This document shows, one piece after another, positions 1 to 10,729 of a DNA stretch of 64,000 bases. The stretch is taken from the NCBI GenBank assembly GCA_029339195.1, contig JAPTJF010000099.1:1-64000 (forward strand), written 5' to 3'. Source of the DNA: Micractinium sp. NFX-FRZ. Lineage: Eukaryota; Chlorophyta; Trebouxiophyceae; Chlorellales; Chlorellaceae. A program made the position numbers and the translations under genes. How positions within the stretch are numbered: the first letter of the stretch is position 1; every line of letters starts with the position of its first letter. The notes beneath the pieces are model-generated. The model made no database searches, had not been told where the DNA came from, and saw nothing but the letters and a program-made list of their open reading frames with translations.

Positions 1-1674
1 ATGGCGTTTGTTGGCCATACCATGCAGCACAACGTTCCGACAGCCACCAAAGCAATGTTCTAGCGTCTCCACCTGTCCGGGCTGCACTGGGCAGAGGCGG
101 CAGCAGGGGGAATGGTTGGCAGTGGGCTGGATTCTGTGCGCCCGTTGGTACGTCCACAACAGCCTCCACCGCGCCTTGAGCGCCACCCGCAACGTGCTCC
201 AGGGCATTGCAGACTCAACCACTAATGCTTGGGAGGATTTTACATCCAGCCCAAAACCCCGTGGCGGTAGCCACGCTGGGTGCGCCCCAGGGGCAACCCC
301 TCCGTCATTCACAATGGACGTCGTTGGTACCCCCGCCAGGTCCTCACAAACATCCAACAGCTGCGAAAAAACCGTGCTAGTTTTTGCGTACCGCTCCCTC
401 AGTGCTCCTTGTACTAGCGGGCGCACCCATGCTGTTACTTGGTGCTTAAGCTCATCAAAATCCCACGGCGCAGGATCATGCTCGTCATCCGGCTCTTGCG
501 GTAGAAACTGCAACCACGAGGACGCCAGGCCTGGCCGGCCAGTTACTCCACCCTCACACTCTCGTATGGAAACAGACTGCCCGGGCCTGTGGCCTAGCTG
601 CTGCTGTGCATCTTGTAACACCCGGGTAAGGGCCTCCTCTTCTGCCGCCCCTGGCTCCTCGCTAGACTGCGCGTCCGCCGCTATTTTGGCTGCCGCATCT
701 GCCAGCTCGTTACCTATAACCCCCACATGGGCCCGCACCTTGTATACTGTTGTCCGCCCCGGCCTGCTAAGCATAATGTTCACTATATGTTTCAGCATGT
801 GTTTGTGTTTGTGTACCCGGTACCTGGTCGGGCTGTGTAGCATGTTCACCAACATGTGGATGAGCGTCAAGCTATCTGTAAGGATCGTGACGTCCTCGTC
901 TGGTGGTACAACTTGCAGCGCAGTCAGGATGGCCGTGCCTTCTGCTTTCGCGACTGTATTCAGCTGGCCAGCATGTCCTGTCGGCATGACACTAAGCAGT
1001 TCGTTCCTTGGCCCAACATAAATGCCAGCACCGAGGGATGTGCCTGCTTTACTGCCATCCGTGTATACGAGGCTGGTCCTATCAAACCGGAGCTGCCGTT
1101 GGGTAGGCAGCGTCGCCACGAAGGCGCTACCACTAGTATGGGTGGCACGCACCGGCTGCCTGGGATGCTGCGCACTTGCAAAGCTTTTGGGGGCCCGCAA
1201 CCCCACTGGCGCATCTCTCAAGCCTGTTTGCCACTCCTCCCATGCGCCGGGGTGCACACCCTGGTTGCACAATGTGCGCAGGTAGGTCTCCCACCGGGCC
1301 CGGCTCTCAGGCTGGACCTGTGCCGCGCCAGGCAAATTAGCCACTACCGCCACTGTCACTTTGAACCTGCGCCGTTCCCCTTCCTGGCCCTGTGCATCAT
1401 CAAAGTGTTTCCCCATCCATATGGCATCAGTGTTGTCCGCTACTGCCACCCGTAGCACCCTGGGGTGGTCCAGGAACCGTTGGCAAGCTGACCCCGCCCG
1501 GGGGGTGGGCAACACACAAACTTGCAACACCGGCTGTTCAGTGTACGTAGACAGGATGGCCCACTTCAGTGCCCGTGCAACTGTGTGCTCCGACCGTGGC
1601 AAATTGACCAGACCTGCCCCTGTCCACCTGTGCTGGAAGTGGCCCATAGACGCACCCTTCAGTTCAAGCTGCAT
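1..1674 (-). mobile_element. Retroelement ORF 3' part: RNase H domain plus C-terminal zinc knuckle, partial
   Basis: The minus frame whose triplets start at forward position 1 is open from 1674 down to the window edge (about 558 codons, no stop reached). It contains a complete RNase HI signature: VYTDGS with the first catalytic Asp (1057-1059), KAEG with the Glu (940-942), LTDS with the second Asp (874-876), then AHVGVIGNELAD with its His (727-729) and last Asp (697-699). Near the left edge a CRLC...ETLEHCF.GC arrangement resembles the zinc knuckle that ends many LINE-type ORF2 proteins. RNase H followed by such a knuckle points to a non-LTR element. No reverse transcriptase is visible upstream; in-frame stops lie at 1678-1680 and 1837-1839 while element-like sequence (WTWWVPTELYEG) continues to about 1800, so the copy looks 5' truncated or decayed. 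The stop downstream lies outside the window. Confidence 0.8.
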
Positions 1675-2348
1675 GGGCTAGAGCGGACGCCGTTTCCCTG
1701 GGGCATAATGGGGTGAGCCCTCATACAGTTCAGTTGGCACCCACCAAGTCCAGCGTCGCTGCCAAGGTGGCTGCGCCAGGCGGGCAAGGCGCCGAATGGC
1801 CACTGCCGGCCACTGCCTGCAGCGCAGCGATGGCAACTACCCAGCCATGCAATGCACTACTGTACTTGCATGAGTGCAGTCTTGTAGCATGCAGGGCCGT
1901 CATGTTAGGGCAGCAAAGCGCCGCGCGACCATTTGCTGGTGTGCTTGGGGCGCCGTTCCTGTGGCCGCAGCTGCCATGCGCAGCGCTCGTTCTCCACGCA
2001 CCAACACCCTGCAGCCCTGCAGCCCTCCCAAGCGCTCGAGGCGCCACTTGAGCGGAATCGTTGCAAACTATGATTGAAGTGTGACAGCTTCAGCCGAATC
2101 AATCCATTCCCCGGAAGGTGGCCCCCACTGCGCTGAGTGTGCTCCGCCGGCATGCCCCATATGAGCCACCCTCCTCTCTCCTCTTGCCTCCTCTCTCCTG
2201 TTCGCCTCGTGTCCCCTGTTTCCAAGCACCGGGAGTTGAGAGCGACAGACGACCATGATGCTGAGCAGGGCCGCTGCTTGCAGCTCCCCCAGAGCCTTCC
2301 CCTCTGCCAGAAAGGGGAGCTCAAGCTGGGGCACAGCTCGTAGGCGCC

Positions 2349-5300
2349 ATGCCACTCCCACCGTGGCCTGCTTCTTTCGCAGCTTCCGGGGCAAAGGCGA
2401 GGGCCCTGTCCAAGGTGAGAGGCAGTCGACGAGGCACCCGCGCCGCCTGCTTCCTCCTGTGGTGTGAGGAGAAGGTCACACACCGCCCTGCCGCTGCTGC
2501 TCTGCTGCGAGTTGCGTGGTGAAGCAGCCAGGTGCATCCCTGCCCACTCAGTTGGGTTGCTGGGTGAAGCCGCACACATGCGCAGATGCCAGCCTGCTGT
2601 GCCCCCCCATGCCCCGCCTCTGCTGTGCGCCTGCCTGCAGGACAGGCCCCCTTTGTGAATCCCAGCCAGCCGCAGTCGCCATCGGCAGCACCGCCGGCGC
2701 CTACGCGGCCGCCACACATGCCGCCTCCCACCTCGGAGGAGCCGCTGCTGCAGCAGCAGCCGCTGCCGCAGCAGCAGGCGCAGCCAGGGGAGGAGGACAC
2801 GCTGCCGCTGCAGGCGGCGCAGGGGCTGCAGATGAGGCCGCTTCAGCCAGAGGGCGAGCAGAGGATAGAGCAGAGGGGCCTCGAGCCGCTGGGACGCGAG
2901 GGGCAGGAGGGAGGGCAGCCGGACCCTGGCTGGGGGGACCGCCGCTATGACCTGGACTTCCTGAGGTGGGCAGCCTGCACCAGTGTCACACACACTTGTG
3001 GTACACACCTCGGGTAGCCTGTATGGTAGTGGATGTCATTGTTTGAAGCTGGCGGGTGCACCGCCAGTGCCTTTGCTGTGCCGCACGACTCCGCTCAAGC
3101 CGCCTGCTCCCTGCTTGCTAACAATCAAGGCACAATCTGCATGGCACGCACTTCGGGATCCAACCAACCGCTGCTTCACCTGCGCCACTTCCACTTGCAG
3201 GGAGCGACCGCTGCCTGTGCATCTGGAGCAGTCTCTGCCGGAGGCGGGTGGGTGGCAGGGGCGTGGCTGGGTGGCGAGGCGGGCGGGTGGCGGGGCACAC
3301 ATGGGCGTGGGTGCTTGCTCTAGCAGGCAGTCCGCAGGCCCCCAACACCCCACCCAGCCAGGTCAACCCCCTGTGTGCCCGCTGCGCCGCAGGCCTGTCA
3401 GGCCCCAGTGAAATCAACAGAAATGCATGATTCAAACTGCTACCGAGCACTTGCAGCACAATCAGCACTGCCCGCACTGCGTACCTACCTGCGCTGACAG
3501 CTGTGTGTGTGACCCTCTTTTAGAGCACCACTTCCCGCCCTGTGTGTGACCCTCTTTAGAGCAAAGCTGTGTGTGACCCTGTTTGCAGCACCACTCCCCC
3601 CCACTCGCAGGCCAGCCCAGCATGGTGAGCCGCGACCGCGAGCACCCCGAGGGCTCCTACCCGCAGGCACACATGACGCCGATGCAGGTGAGCCGGCCTG
3701 GGGGCAAGGGGCCGGGTGTGCGTCCAGGCATGCAGTGGAGAGCCTGGCTGCGCTGGCAGGGGCCTGCCTGCTGGTCTGCCTGCCTGCCTGCCCGTCCGCC
3801 CGCCCGCCTGCATTTATCCCACCCTTGCCTTCGCCACGGCAATCCCGTGCCGCCTCGCGTGGCTGTACCGAAGCCACGTGTGTTGCAACAAATCTCTTGT
3901 TTATAACCGTTTCCCTGTGACGTGATGCCTGCGCAGTCACACGTGGCCTTCTTCGACACTGACGCCGACGGCCAGATCTGGCCGGGTGACACGTACCGGG
4001 GCTTCCGCCGCCTGGGCTTCTCCAAAGCAATCTCAGGTGGGTGGGCGGGTGGGTGGGCACTAAAGAACTCTTCACACTCCAATTACAATGGTTGGGAATG
4101 CAATCTCCCGGAGAGATAAGCAGCCATTCCCACGCCTCGCCCCTCTGTCACCCCTCCCCACTCCGCCCCGCCCTGCCCTGCAGCGCTGGCGGTGCCCATG
4201 ATCCACGGCGCCTTCTCCTACGCCACCCTGCCCCCCGGCCGCTGGCTCCCGGACCCATTCTTCCGTGTGAACGTCAACTACATCCACAAGGCCAAGCACG
4301 GCAGGTCAGTGGGTGGGCGCGCGGGCATGAGATATGGTGTGCGGGCAGGTGTGCACGCAAGTAGGCCAACAGCAGGGAGGCAGCCGGACGGGAGCCTCCC
4401 AGAGGGTGTGATGGCAGGCCAGTGCATCGCATGATCAAGCCAAGGTGTGCCAGATTACAACTCCTATCCGTTCTGACCTTAGCAGCCTTGACGTTTTTAA
4501 ACCCCCCTGGCATCATGCAGTGACAGCGAGACGTATGACACAGAGGGACGCTGGGTGTCCCAAAAGGTGGGATGAGGGAGGAGGGAGGGCACAGCAAGGC
4601 CCCCTGCCTGCCCCACCCTCTCTCCCCGCCTCGCGTGCTTGTCAGCACTGGCAGCTTCGTCCCGCACTCCTGCCCCCGGCTCCTGGACGTGCCCAGGCAT
4701 GCCACGCACCGTCCTTCCGACTGGTCAGGGCAGCAGCTTCCCTGCACCTCCACCCCACCCACTCTCTGTCCCACCCCCCGCTTTCCGCCCCCCACGTGCC
4801 ACAGTTTGAGGAGGTGTTCTCCAAGTATGGCCGCACCTATGCCGATGCGCTGACCTGGGATGAGCTGGCGTCCATGACGGGGGGCAACAAGTGAGAGATT
4901 ACGGGGAGAGAGGGCCGGTGGCTGGTGCGCATTGTAAGCCAGTGCACGGCAGTGCAGTGCAAAGCAGTGCAAGGCCAGGCAAGGCAACACAGCGTGCCGG
5001 TTGCCCCTTTTCTCTGGCTGCTGCAGGAACGCCATGGACTTCTTCGGCTGGACCGCTGAGAAGCTGGAGTGGTGAGGCGCTGGGTGGGTGCCCCGCCAGG
5101 GTGGACCCCAGCATGCACGGCATGGCAGCACTTTTGCCATCCCGCCACCTAGCTCCCTCCCAGCCCAGCGCGGGCCTAACTGGTTCGTGGAGCGCTGCAT
5201 GCGCTCGCCAGCTGCACCCCCGCCCTGCCCTTCTCCCTCTCTTTGGGGGATTTAAAGTTGGGAGCAGGGACCGCCATCCTTCCTACCTCCCACCCCCTCT

Positions 5301-5809
5301 TGCCATGCGCACCTCCATCACCATCACCCACCTGTCGTGCGCCTGCCTGCCCCCTTGAACGGTGAGGATGTCACCTTCAGAAGGTGCCACCCCGCCCCCT
5401 CACCCACCCACCCCCACCTCCACCCCACACCATCATGCGCAGGGGCATCACGTACCAGCTGTGCGCCCGCCCCGCCCACGAGCCCAACGGGCCCAAGGTG
5501 CTGCGCAAGGACGATGCGCGCGGTGTGCTGGATGGGACACTCTTCTACAGGTGACTATGGGGCGGGCGGGCTGGGCGGAAGGCGGCTACAGCGACATTCC
5601 AGGTTGGCTGGCTGGCTGGGCTGGCGGAGCACTGCCGGGGATGCTGCCGCTGGCGGCGCAAATGGCTCACCAGCCTGCCACATTGGCCTGCTGCTGCCGC
5701 CGTTCATCGTCAAACTGTCTCTTGATGCAGGATTGCCGCGGACCTGGAGGGAGGGAAGCTGCAGCGGCGTGGGCCCACCGATGCGGGCTTCAAGCGGGGG
5801 CGCCAGTAG
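2349..5809 (+). CDS. Caleosin / peroxygenase (lipid-droplet associated), 11 exons
   Basis: Exons 2349-2414, 2646-2965, 3201-3247, 3611-3687, 3937-4036, 4184-4304, 4521-4566, 4805-4890, 5027-5071, 5443-5550, 5731-5809; every junction keeps phase and gives 364 aa. Caleosins are haem peroxygenases anchored on oil bodies or ER that bind calcium. The EF-hand is clear (HVAFFDTDADGQIWPGD, residues 171-187), and the two invariant histidines that ligate haem in the family match His171 and His237 (YIHKAKHGSDSETYD). A hydrophobic, proline-containing stretch at 203-231 is the expected membrane segment. Residues 1-170 are an extra N-terminal region rich in Pro and Gln, much longer than in plant caleosins. 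The first three exons are the least certain; the ATG at 3622 would give a short, conventional caleosin. A TGTAA signal lies 274 bases past the stop. Confidence 0.9.
3509..3600 (+). repeat. Degenerate tandem repeat before a caleosin acceptor
   Basis: Three copies of a unit built on GCTGTGTGTGACCCTCTTTAGAGCA sit in tandem in intron 3, just upstream of the acceptor used for exon 4. Two of the copies contain their own AG dinucleotides after a pyrimidine run. Confidence 0.7.
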
Positions 5810-6082
5810 GCAGACGCATGGTGTGTGCAGCTGCGGTAGCGATGGAGGAGGGAGCATTTCTCAGGCCTGTTGCACCTTGTTACCGTGCGCAGTTGCATTC
5901 TTCCTTCCCCAATTCACGGGTGCTGCGTCAGGAGGTGCCAGGTCCCGCCACCCTGGCACGCGTTGGCAGCGCCACCTCAGCAACACACCTGAAAGCGCCC
6001 AGCCCATCTGGCCTGCCATGCTTAGCTGTCAACTGCTTTGAATTTGATTGATGAAGATCCGTTCAACAAAACATAACAAGGT

Positions 6083-6087
6083 TGTAA
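6083..6087 (+). terminator. TGTAA polyadenylation signal of the caleosin gene
   Basis: TGTAA is the usual poly(A) signal of chlorophyte nuclear genes. This copy is 274 bases past the caleosin stop, in an AT-rich patch (6035-6110) that contrasts with the GC-rich surroundings. The next gene converges on it from the right. Confidence 0.55.
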
Positions 6088-6129
6088 TAGATAAGGAAAG
6101 GATATGATTAAGGTTGCAAGAGCGTTGCC

Positions 6130-9100
6130 TCATGGCAGCCTCCTCTCCCCCCGCTCAAAGCCGGCTGGGTAGACAGGTGCCACAGCCGAGCGGTGCTCCT
6201 CCAGAGCTGCTGCATCCATCTCCCCCTGCGGCCGGCGCTCGTGGCGGTACAGCCCAAACGTGTCCCGCCCGCTCACCACCGTCACTGCACAGGGGGCATG
6301 GGCACAAAGGAGCGAGGGCAGGGAGTGCGTAGGGCAGCGGGCTTGGCAGGGCTGCGCTGCACAGCGCATCATCATGAAGTGCACCTGTGCACGCAACTAT
6401 GCTGCATGTGCTGCACACGCACCCCTGCCCCACGCGCTTCCTGCACCCTGCCCCCTGCTCCACGCCCTGCCCCCCCACCCTGCTCCAACCCGGCCCACCC
6501 GCACCCGAGTCACGAGGGTCGAGACTCTGCTGCACGTGAGCCGCCATGTAGCGTATCGCCAGCCCCAGCCGCAGCTGCGAGTCCGGCGCAGCGGGGCCCG
6601 AGCGGTGGGCCAGCCGAATGTGGTGCAGCGTTGCCTGCCCTGGCTGCGGTGGGGTGCACTCCCCCTCCACCCCCGCCAGCTCCTGCGAAGAAATCGGAAG
6701 GGCATCAGGTCGTATGCGGTGATGAGGTGGCAGATGTGACGTGGCAGGGCTGGACCAGACTGGCGTGCCTGTTGAAGGAGGAGGTTGTCCTGGTTATACA
6801 TGTCATTACAGCCCTTCACACACATGCTTACCAATCACAAAAAACTTCGTGCCTACCAGAATGGTTTGCCCCTTGAGGAGGAGGTTGCCCTGGGCATATG
6901 TGTCCACGTGCGGCAGCTGCTCCCGCTGGCTGCCAGGCTGGAAGTGCAGGCAGCCGTTGGCGGCGCTGGCGGGGGTCAGGGCCAGCCAAGCGGTGACGAC
7001 GTCTGGAGGGTCTAGCCCCACATATGTGCTGTCCTGCAGATGGGACGAGGGTGGGCAGTTTGAAGTGGGCACGCGACTTGTGAGGACGAGTTCACAAGCC
7101 GCCTGCATGGGCAACGCACCACCAGATGCTCACACGGTGACAGAGAAGGACAGCAAACGCAGCACAGTGCAGCACAGCGCTCAATACCCTGGCCATCCCC
7201 ATGCTGCGGCCCCTCCAATCACCTGGTGCCACCCCGTGTGCCCGCCGTCCCCTGGACGCTTCAGGAACCAGTCGGTGCTCCAGCACAGGATGTTGCGGCA
7301 GCCTCCCAGCGCCTCTGACACCGCCGCCAGCAGACGGGGGTGGTGCACCACCTCCCACACCCACGGCAGCAGCAGGTGCGACTTGAAGCGCCAGTCGCCG
7401 GTGACGGCGCCGCCCAGGGCATCCTGGTACTGCTGGTACTGCTGTTCCAGCCTGGCGGTTTCCTGGGGGTTGAAGATAGTGAGTGGGCCTGTGAACCCGT
7501 CCCTCTCGTACTGCCGCTGCTGCTCAGCGCTCAGCATGGGCTGATTACTGCTGCGCTGCTGCTGCTGCTGCTCAGGGTGCTGCGCCGACTGCTGCTGCTG
7601 CTGCTGCTCAGCAGGCGCTTGGCTGTCGCCGCCAGTAGCGGGTGCCGCTGCTGCTGCTGCTTCTGTGTCCGCTGCAGCAGCTGCTGTGCCTGCTGCGCTG
7701 CCTGCCGCGCCTGCTGCGGGCCCCTGCTGCGGCTTGCGCGCCACCAGGAACAGCAGGCGGTCGGTGAAGCGCACGCTGTCCTGCCCAGCGTGCTGTGCTG
7801 CCACCTCAGCGATGCCCTGCAAGTAGGCACAACGAGGTTCCTTGTGCTTCTTGCGAGGTCAGGTGCGGAATGCAGCAGGGTGGCTAGCAGGAGTCGCAGC
7901 ACGGCTTGGCAGCAGGCCGCCCCAGGGCGACGTCCACGCCAGTTCAGCCTGGCCACAGCCCACCTGGCCATAACCCCAGCCCAGCCACAAGCCCACCTCG
8001 CCGCACCGGGGCCCACGCCAACCCACACGCAAGCCCCGCATTCCGTACTCGAATGATCTGATGGACTAGGGACAACAAACACGCAGACACACAGCAAAGA
8101 TCACGCAGCACAGAGGAGGGGAAGCAAGCGGCATCGCCAGAACGCACCCCACCTGGTCTAGCTCCTGCTGCGTGCAGTGCGAGAAGGTGGACTGGCAAAC
8201 ACACACACACACACACACAGAATATCACAAAGCTTCAGGAAAAAGGGATCACGCAAAAAAAAGGGCAAAAGGGCAAAAGGGACAGCAAGGACCCACACCT
8301 GCTCCAGCTCCTGCTGCGTGCAGTGCGAGAAGGTGGACCAGAAGCGGGCGGCCATCATGCCCAGCCACGTCGCCTTGGGCAGCTCGGCATGGTAGTCGTG
8401 GGAGTGCACCTGGGGGCGGGGGGAAGTGATGGGGGGTGGGGGGTTGAGGGGTGGAGGGTGGAGGGGTGCGGGGCAGCAGAGGCGGCAAGGAGGGGCTTTG
8501 AGTAGCAGCGCGGGAGGAGGCGGGGGCACGCAGAGGTGGTGGCGCAGTGGCGCATCGGGTGCCGTGCGGCATGGCATGTCGTCATGCTGCTGGCGGGGCC
8601 TGCTATGGCTGCTGCTGCTGCTGCAGGGGCCTTTAGCCATAGGGAGGCCCCAAGCACAAGCACAACATCAGCAACATCACATGTTGAACGTCCAGGGAGC
8701 CAGCCGGACACATGAGGCTGCTGTGGTGCGTGCAGCATGGGGTACCCTCCCAGGCACCGCCCCGCCCCGCCTCACCTCCACCTCCAGCCCAGCGGCCTCC
8801 ATGGCGGCGGTGAACACGCTGTGGTGCGGCTGGTGCTCCCGCCAGATCTGGGCATCAGTGGAGGAAGGAGGCAGCAGCAGGAAGCTTCCTTAAGGGCAAG
8901 GGCAGGGTGGCTTGCATACAACTGCCCTGCAGCCCACCCTTGCTGCCCTCCCTCAATAATCAAGTGCCCGCCTGGCCACACACTCTTCCCCCATCAGCGC
9001 CTGCCAATCCCAGCCCGCCACCCCTGCCCGCCCTGCCCCCTCGGCCTGCCACCACATCGCGAAGAGGCGCAGGGACGATAGGGCACGGGTCCCTCCCCAC

Positions 9101-10526
9101 CTCGTGCGCCCGCTTGAACAGCGGGTAGTCCACCTCCTGCGGCCGCGTGATGGTCACCGCCCGTCCGCCTGGCGCCAGCTGGGCGGCCAGCCCCGCATAC
9201 ATGCCTGCCACCTGGCCCTCTGGGATGTGGTGCACCAGCTCCTTCAGCAGCACATGGGTGTAGCTCATCTCATCCGGGGGGAGGGCTGAGAAGGCTACCG
9301 CATGCAGCAGCATGGGCTCCACACGGTCGTGAGCCAGCGCCTGTGGGAGGGCTCAGTGGGCAGGGAGGGAGGGGCGGGCGGAGGCGGGAGCAGGTGGGCA
9401 GGGAGGCACGGGCGGGGAGAGGCAGGCATGCACCGGGGAGACGGGGAGGCAGTGGGCGGGCGTGGGGGAGGTGCAGGATCGGCCAGCCGCACGCCTGGAT
9501 ACCAGGCTAGAGAGAGCTGCTGCCCCCAGCCCTACCCTGGCCACACTATCCCTGCCTGTGTATGCATGAACACCTTGCACGCCCCAATATGCAAGTACCT
9601 GGCACATCCGACTCCCTACCTTTTGCAGCATCTCCGCAAACATGTCGACGCACAGCACGCGCTGCCGCACGCGTGCCGCCTCGGCCAGCGCCTGTGTGAA
9701 GTTGCCGGTGCCGCCGCCCAGGTCCACAATGCGCGCCTCCTGCGACCGGAGTCGGCAACAGCTGAGCAGCTCTAGAGAGTATGGAGGTGCCGCTGCCCAG
9801 ATCTTGATATGCATACGCCATGTGTTGCCAGTGCAGGCCAGGAGGATGGCAACGGCGGGCTGGGGAGGTAATTGGACTCAGTGGCAGAGGCAAAACAAGT
9901 GCAGCGAGGCGGCGATGCCAGCAAAGACTCGGGGAGGCAAAGCCGGTGTGGAGCGCCGCTGCTAGAGGGAGCGGGAGACCAACAGTGTGGCCTGCCTCCC
10001 CGCACCTCGTCAGGCAGCGCAAAGTGCCGCAGCAGGTGGCCCAGCACCCAGTCGCGGTACCTGCAGGCAGCACCAGGGGAGTACAATGCGACCCGCAGGC
10101 ATGCTTTGGTGGGCAGCAACCCAGCTGCGGTGCGCGCAGGGAGGTAGATACAACAGCGCTCAGCCCTTTGTTGGCTGGTAGAAGAACCATGCTCAACATT
10201 GCCAGCCTGCTTCTAGTGACGCACTCTGTGGAGGAGTAGAAGAAGGCCGACTCGTAGTTCTCAGCCACCTCATCGTAGTGAGCACCATCGGCCGTGCCGT
10301 CGGTGGTCGTGGCGGCGGCAGTGGCGGCAGTGCCCACTCCCTCGTCCTCAGGGCCTTCCGTGACCATCGGGCCGACGGGACCGCGCTTTAAAGCGGTCCT
10401 TCGGATGTTGCAGTATGCAGAGGGCCGAGTGGTTGGCCGCAACAAGCAGGAGCAATTGGGGGCGGCAGCAGCGGCAGCGAAGCAATTGGGAGAGGCTACG
10501 CAAGTGACGCGACCAGCCATCGGCAT
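6130..10526 (-). CDS. SAM methyltransferase fused to PhyH-type Fe(II)/2-oxoglutarate dioxygenase
   Basis: Minus exons 10526-10225, 10060-10006, 9739-9620, 9340-9101, 8847-8776, 8409-8299, 7816-7223, 7033-6857, 6682-6505, 6284-6130 join in phase to 667 aa. The N-terminal half is a class I methyltransferase: motif I is VDLGGGTGNF at about 124-133, followed by VLCVDMFAEMLQK. After a Gln/Ala-rich linker (about 325-400, with poly-Q) comes a phytanoyl-CoA dioxygenase-like domain starting RDGFTGPL. It has the iron motif WHQD (His497, Asp499), a distal His583 in AHRSGP and an Arg595 suited to bind 2-oxoglutarate, so it should be catalytic. Substrates are unknown. The start at 10526 gives a Ser/Ala/Arg/Cys-rich leader that could be an organelle transit peptide; the ATG at 10367 is the alternative. 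It shares a promoter of about 200 bases with TAF13. Confidence 0.85.
8151..8192. repeat. Second copy of an exon edge inside a methyltransferase intron
   Basis: About 40 bases here nearly repeat 8294-8337, which holds the last codons of exon 6 (HCTQQELEQ on the minus strand) and its donor. The extra copy lies in the following intron and keeps TGCTGCGTGCAGTGCGAGAA. Confidence 0.8.
8199..8220. repeat. (CA)n microsatellite
   Basis: About eleven CA units lie in intron 6 of the methyltransferase-dioxygenase gene, directly after the duplicated exon edge. Confidence 0.9.
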
Positions 10527-10729
10527 GGAATCATGTCCCAAGAATGCACAATTGGCAACTTTCGCGCCCGTGCTGCGTGACCGTGCTGCGCTCGCTGTGA
10601 AGTTCCAAACGAGGTAGCCGATTAGAAAAGTACCTCGACAGCGAGATCCTGCTGCAGCGCCGCGTGGAGGCCCCTGTCGGCCGCTGTCAATGTGAAGAGC
10701 CCTCAGCTGCCGGTAGAGCCCGCCCCAGT
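10527..10729. promoter_or_regulatory. Shared promoter between methyltransferase-dioxygenase and TAF13
   Basis: Only 203 bases separate the two divergent start codons, so both 5' UTRs and core promoters must be packed here. I see no TATA box. If the methyltransferase starts at 10367 instead, the interval is about 360 bases. Confidence 0.5.

Noticed and set aside
1905..3008. 367-codon minus-strand open frame
   Set aside because: Antisense to caleosin exon 2, Arg/Leu/Gln-rich shadow with no motif or splice logic.
4274..5200. 308-codon minus-strand open frame
   Set aside because: Antisense to caleosin exons 6-9; composition is low quality and no domain is visible.
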